Shown here piece after piece: positions 5,199 through 5,695 of a stretch of DNA of 5,695 nt. Source of the DNA: Nitrospirota bacterium (GTDB lineage Bacteria; Nitrospirota; Thermodesulfovibrionia; Thermodesulfovibrionales; UBA6898); NCBI GenBank assembly GCA_021787505.1, contig JAJYLU010000152.1, forward strand, positions 1 to 5,695, given 5' to 3'. Position numbers and translations under genes: made by a program. Each line of letters begins with the position of its first letter. Positions within the stretch are counted from its first letter, which is position 1. Under the pieces are notes generated by a model. The model did no database searches. It was not told the origin of the DNA and worked only from the letters and a program-made list of their open reading frames with translations.

Positions 5199-5695
5199 AT
5201 GAATAAGGGAGCGAAGCTTGCAATAGCGGGCGCCGGAATGACAGGCGCCTATCTCTTCCGTATCCTGAAAAACGCCGGCCACGAGGTAGATCTCTATGAT
5301 CGGCAGCAGGGAACGAGGTGCGGGCTCACGTCCTGTGCCTGGGGCACATCTCGAGGATTTATCGAGCTCGTGGAGCGGGCGGGACTTGACTCGGAGAAGT
5401 ACATCCTGAGACGGCTCGATCACGTGTTGATGGATGACGTGAGGATCAAGGCGGAACTCATGGTCTTTGACAAGCCGCGGCTTGTCAGAGACTTACTGAA
5501 AGATGCAGAAGTGCATTTCAAACCTTTAGCGGTCGGGAGTTATGAGCGGGTAATCGATGCGACCGGTGTCTCCCGGGCCATGCTGCCCCCGATTGAAGAC
5601 GACATCGTACTGAGGTGCAGACAATACCTTGTCGAGACAAAAGAGCCTCTCGAGAATCGGATCAAGCTTGGCGGCATAGGCTATGCTTGGTGTTT
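5199..5695 (+). CDS. FAD-dependent oxidoreductase, geranylgeranyl reductase-like, N-terminal part, runs off the right edge
   Basis: The first 165 residues of a flavoprotein are visible. The N-terminus KLAIAGAGMTGAYLF carries the Rossmann FAD-binding motif GxGxxG (11-16), and the second strand ends in LYDR with the acidic residue (Asp34) expected to hold the ribose. CGLTSCAWG (41-49) occupies the place of the conserved Cys-Gly region of geranylgeranyl reductases, and ERVIDATG (116-123) is a typical post-insertion FAD-family strand. The last visible residues, GGIGYAWC (158-165), resemble the substrate-site YxWxFP motif of that family. Relatives are about 400 aa long, so more than half is missing. 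The ATG at 5199 is supported by AAAAGGAAG (5184-5192), six bases upstream. Family assignment to a flavin monooxygenase/GGR-like fold is good; the substrate (polyprenyl lipid or other) is unknown. Confidence 0.8.
   Translation, partial: MNKGAKLAIAGAGMTGAYLFRILKNAGHEVDLYDRQQGTRCGLTSCAWGTSRGFIELVERAGLDSEKYILRRLDHVLMDDVRIKAELMVFDKPRLVRDLLKDAEVHFKPLAVGSYERVIDATGVSRAMLPPIEDDIVLRCRQYLVETKEPLENRIKLGGIGYAWC

Overview
The window looks like an ordinary chromosomal stretch from an anaerobic or metabolically versatile Gram-negative bacterium. The flavor is Nitrospirota or Desulfobacterota, inferred only from GC content of roughly 50-55% in the genes and from the gene assortment; no rRNA or other clade marker is present. 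I see no mobile element, CRISPR array, tRNA or rRNA.

Layout. (1) Positions 1-279, minus strand: the N-terminal end of purF (amidophosphoribosyltransferase), running off the left edge. Its start is problematic. (2) Positions 280-540: a divergent intergenic region with a candidate purF promoter on the minus strand and, on the plus strand, a candidate promoter followed by a strong stem-loop/U-tract element in the leader of the metal transporter operon. (3) Positions 541-4197, plus strand: an energy-coupling-factor (ECF) type cobalt/nickel uptake system. It consists of cbiM with a fused PDGLE/NikN-like C-terminal domain, an AT-rich 293-bp gap, then closely spaced cbiQ, cbiO and a Nudix hydrolase gene. 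CbiM binds the metal ion, CbiQ is the transmembrane coupling subunit and CbiO the ATPase. (4) Positions 4217-4888, minus strand: an MgtC/SapB-family membrane protein, convergent with the Nudix gene and apparently read from a leaderless transcript. (5) Positions 4889-5198: a divergent intergenic region with an excellent sigma70-type promoter, a perfect 12-bp palindrome and a 17-codon mini-ORF. (6) Positions 5199-5695, plus strand: the start of an FAD-dependent oxidoreductase resembling the geranylgeranyl reductase family, running off the right edge.

Most interesting points. CbiO carries a roughly 66-residue C-terminal extension with histidines at i, i+4, i+8 and i+12. An in-frame ATG preceded by the best Shine-Dalgarno sequence of the operon sits exactly at its boundary, so the extension may also be made as a separate small metal-binding protein. 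The cbiM leader looks like a transcription attenuator of no class I recognise. A Cys-Gly-Cys mini-ORF precedes the flavoprotein. All of these are sequence-level inferences.
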